A program made the position numbers and the translations under genes. Of a stretch of DNA of 64,000 nt, positions 61,911-64,000 are shown one piece after another. The DNA is from CAZAYY01 sp964489525 (GTDB lineage: Bacteria; Chloroflexota; Anaerolineae; Anaerolineales; JABWBV01): positions 62,001-126,000 of the forward strand of contig CAZAYY010000008.1 of NCBI GenBank assembly GCA_964489525.1, read 5' to 3'. Numbering within the stretch: position 1 is the stretch's first letter; each line of letters opens with the position of its first letter. The notes below the pieces were generated by a model that saw nothing but the letters and a program-made list of their open reading frames with translations, was not told the DNA's origin and made no database searches.

Positions 61911-64000
61911 TTACTGACTTTCTAAAAAGCGTGCGAGGATATGGGGGTCAAAATGGGTGCCGGCCTGTTTGGCCAGGTATTCCAATACTTTTTCATGCGG
62001 CCAGGCCGGGCGATAGGGACGGTCGGAGCACAGCGCGTCCCACACATCCACCACAGCAAAAATGCGCGCCGCCAGGGGGATTTGCTCGCCTTGCAAACCA
62101 CGCGGGTAGCCGGTTCCGTCCCAGCGTTCGTGGTGACAGTACGGAATGTCCAGTGCCGGGCGCAGGTATTCAATGGGGTAAAGCAGTTCAAACGCATATA
62201 CCGGATGCTTCCGCAGCACACGCCACTCATCCTCATTCAACGGGCCGGGTTTTTGTAAAATTCGGTCTGGAATGGCAATTTTTCCAATGTCGTGCAGCAG
62301 TGCCCCCCGGCGGATGTGTACCAGGGCTTCTTCCCCTACACCCAGGCGGCGGGCAAGCTGGATGGTTTTTTCGGTGACGCGCTTGGAATGGCCTTCGGTT
62401 TCTTTGTCGCGTAAATCCAGGGCACGCACCCAGCCTTCCAATGTGGAGTCATAAGCCTGCACAAGGTCGAAGTGGGCCAGCTGCAGTTCGGAAATCATCC
62501 GGGCATCATCCACGGCAATGGCAGCCAGGTCGGCCAGCGCCTGAAAAAAATCATACCATTCCTGGTCGGGCAGCAGCGGTTGGCGGGAAAAGACCTCCAA
62601 AACCCCCTGGGCCCGGCCTTTGGTCACCAGCGGTGCAGCATAATACGCCTGGAAACCTTCTTCTCGAAGCAGTGGAAAAGCATGCCCTTTATCCTGGTCT
62701 TCTTCTGGTGCCGCAAACCCCACCACCCGGTTTTCAAGCACTGCTCGGCCGGCATAGCCATCGTTGAGGCCCACATTGGCAGCCTGGTATAGTTCGCCGG
62801 TCACAAAGCCGCTGCCAGCCATATACTCCAGGGTCAGTGTTGGCTGATTCACCAGCAAGATGTCGGCTGCGTCTACCCCTAACTGCGTAATGACCTGCCC
62901 AAGCAAGACATTCAAGGTAACCCGTAAATCGAAACTGGCGGTGATGGTGGTGTCAATCGTGTGCAGCGCCTGCAGCTGCTGCAGCCTTCGTTCTGTCACT
63001 GTAAACAAACGCGAGCGCTCCAGGGCAACCGCCAGCTGGTGGCTGATGGAGGTTAATACGGCATGATCGTCTGGTGACAGCAGGTGTCCTGGCTCACCGG
63101 CCAGGTTGAGCACGCCAAAAACTTCCGATTCGGACCGGATGGCCACACTGTAATGCCAGGGCAGTGGTTTGGCGGGTGAACCAGCCATCCAGGGCCGGGT
63201 TTCTAGCAGCAGGGCACACTCCCGCTGCTGTACCCCGGTTTCAAGTTCAGTTAGTTCCAGATGCTGCTGGCAGCTGCACCATTCCCCCTGTTGGGCCATC
63301 TGCTGCAGCCCCCCGGCCGCAGCCAGGCCATGCTGGGCGGCCAGCTTAATGTGGTTTTTGTGTTTCAAAAAAATCCACCCGGCTTTCAGGTCTACGGCGT
63401 TAAGCGATTCAAAAAGGATTTTATGCAGCAGTTCTGGGGTTAGTTGGGTGGTATTCAGATAATTAGATACTGCGCTCAAGGCATCCAGGCGGCGAATCCG
63501 CTGCTGTGAGGCCTGGAATAACCTGGCATTTTCCAGCGCCAGGGCGGCCTGGTTCGCGAAGGCCCTGGCTCTTTCGGCTGCTTGCGGGTGAAAAGTGCCG
63601 GGGGTTTCGCTGTCCAGGCTGAGCAGCCCCAGAACTGCATCTTTGACAATCAGAGGAACGCCCAGCCAACTGCGAATATACTCGCTGCCTGGCATCTTCA
63701 CCCAGCGCGGGTCGGTTTGGGTATCTTGAATTTGAACCGCAATGCGATTTTGAACGACGTTTTGGACATGCGCCAGCCGGTTGATGGGTAAATTGGCTCG
63801 TTGGATTTCATCGCGAAAGCCGCTGTCTGCCACAATCCGCAGCTGGTCACCCTCAATCAGCATCACGGCCACGCTGTCATTGGGCAGCACAGTGCGCATG
63901 TACTGCAGGATAATTTGCAGGATTTTCTCGATTTCCAGGGTGGAGGCCAGGGTAGTGGTCAGTTCGCGCAGGGTTTCGGCGAACTGGCGCTGGCTTTCTT
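61911..64000 (-). CDS. HD-GYP phosphodiesterase with GAF domains (N-terminus beyond window edge)
   Basis: Reads open to the right edge: the visible part begins in ESQRQFAETLRELTTTL, so the true start is outside. Three GAF domains (one partial at the edge, then two more) precede an HD-GYP domain with EGHSKRVTEKTIQLARRLG, LLHDIGKIAIPD and HHERWDGTGYPRGLQGEQIP. The HHExxDGxGYP motif is intact, so c-di-GMP hydrolysis is likely. Convergent with the thiolase gene (20-bp gap). It may oppose the GGDEF protein at 38196. Confidence 0.92.
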   Translation of the reverse strand, partial: ESQRQFAETLRELTTTLASTLEIEKILQIILQYMRTVLPNDSVAVMLIEGDQLRIVADSGFRDEIQRANLPINRLAHVQNVVQNRIAVQIQDTQTDPRWVKMPGSEYIRSWLGVPLIVKDAVLGLLSLDSETPGTFHPQAAERARAFANQAALALENARLFQASQQRIRRLDALSAVSNYLNTTQLTPELLHKILFESLNAVDLKAGWIFLKHKNHIKLAAQHGLAAAGGLQQMAQQGEWCSCQQHLELTELETGVQQRECALLLETRPWMAGSPAKPLPWHYSVAIRSESEVFGVLNLAGEPGHLLSPDDHAVLTSISHQLAVALERSRLFTVTERRLQQLQALHTIDTTITASFDLRVTLNVLLGQVITQLGVDAADILLVNQPTLTLEYMAGSGFVTGELYQAANVGLNDGYAGRAVLENRVVGFAAPEEDQDKGHAFPLLREEGFQAYYAAPLVTKGRAQGVLEVFSRQPLLPDQEWYDFFQALADLAAIAVDDARMISELQLAHFDLVQAYDSTLEGWVRALDLRDKETEGHSKRVTEKTIQLARRLGVGEEALVHIRRGALLHDIGKIAIPDRILQKPGPLNEDEWRVLRKHPVYAFELLYPIEYLRPALDIPYCHHERWDGTGYPRGLQGEQIPLAARIFAVVDVWDALCSDRPYRPAWPHEKVLEYLAKQAGTHFDPHILARFLESQ

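Overview
The window looks like a chromosomal segment of a Chloroflexota bacterium, probably Anaerolineae-like. This is inferred, not proven. The clues are a LysW carrier-protein amino-acid operon, Thr-Pro-rich linkers in surface proteins, a BTAD-STAND-WD40 giant regulator, many GAF-domain sensors, two RpoD-type sigma factors and intergenic G/C-rich palindromic repeats. Both strands are densely coded. I see no phage, insertion sequence, CRISPR array or rRNA.

Region by region. 1-5.1 kb: the 5' part of nusA, metG with a Met-rich leader peptide and attenuator, an RpoD-family sigma factor behind a YceD-like gene, and divergent rdgB. 5.1-8.6 kb: an alpha/beta hydrolase, a small membrane protein and a histidine kinase in one operon, then a hemolysin III family protein. 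8.6-16.6 kb: an eight-gene operon argG-argH-lysW-lysX-lysY-lysZ-lysJ-lysK, which reads as LysW-carrier arginine/ornithine (possibly also lysine) biosynthesis, with an Arg-codon leader peptide and an intrinsic terminator ahead of argG. 16.6-23 kb: a CorC/CNNM membrane protein, a dienelactone hydrolase-DUF6295-GNAT unit, a cyclase-like alpha-barrel protein, a nucleotidyltransferase, an unknown gene and a methyltransferase. 23-26.5 kb: tRNA-Leu(CAA), glgC overlapping an ARMT1-like phosphatase gene, and OsmC. 26.7-33.8 kb: an SLC13/RCK transporter, then a TetR-controlled ABC/HlyD export operon. 33.8-45.1 kb: clpC, a DUF389-SH3 fusion, a GAF-GAF-GGDEF cyclase, a crotonase, a second RpoD-type sigma factor and a Ca2+-type P-ATPase. 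45.1-45.3 kb: a dense, regularly spaced array of DnaA-box sequences beside a 19-bp perfect inverted repeat. 45.3-64 kb: a HAD phosphatase, an NBR1-Ig-like lipoprotein, a receiver protein, an FAD oxidoreductase, the BTAD-STAND-WD40 protein, a cNMP-SpoIIE phosphatase, a THUMP-like methyltransferase, a large histidine kinase, a phosphoribosyltransferase, a thiolase and a GAF-HD-GYP phosphodiesterase cut by the window edge.

The most interesting signals are two independent, trp-like ribosome-mediated attenuators that share the same promoter form (TTGACA-N17-TAAACT). One controls metG through a peptide with eight Met codons in twelve. The other controls the arginine operon through a peptide with five Arg codons. 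Each has a plausible protector, antiterminator and terminator arrangement. The second is the DnaA-box array, with start-to-start spacings of 32, 32, 21, 21 and 21 bp, all on one strand. All coordinates and pairings were read by eye; no folding or database search was run.
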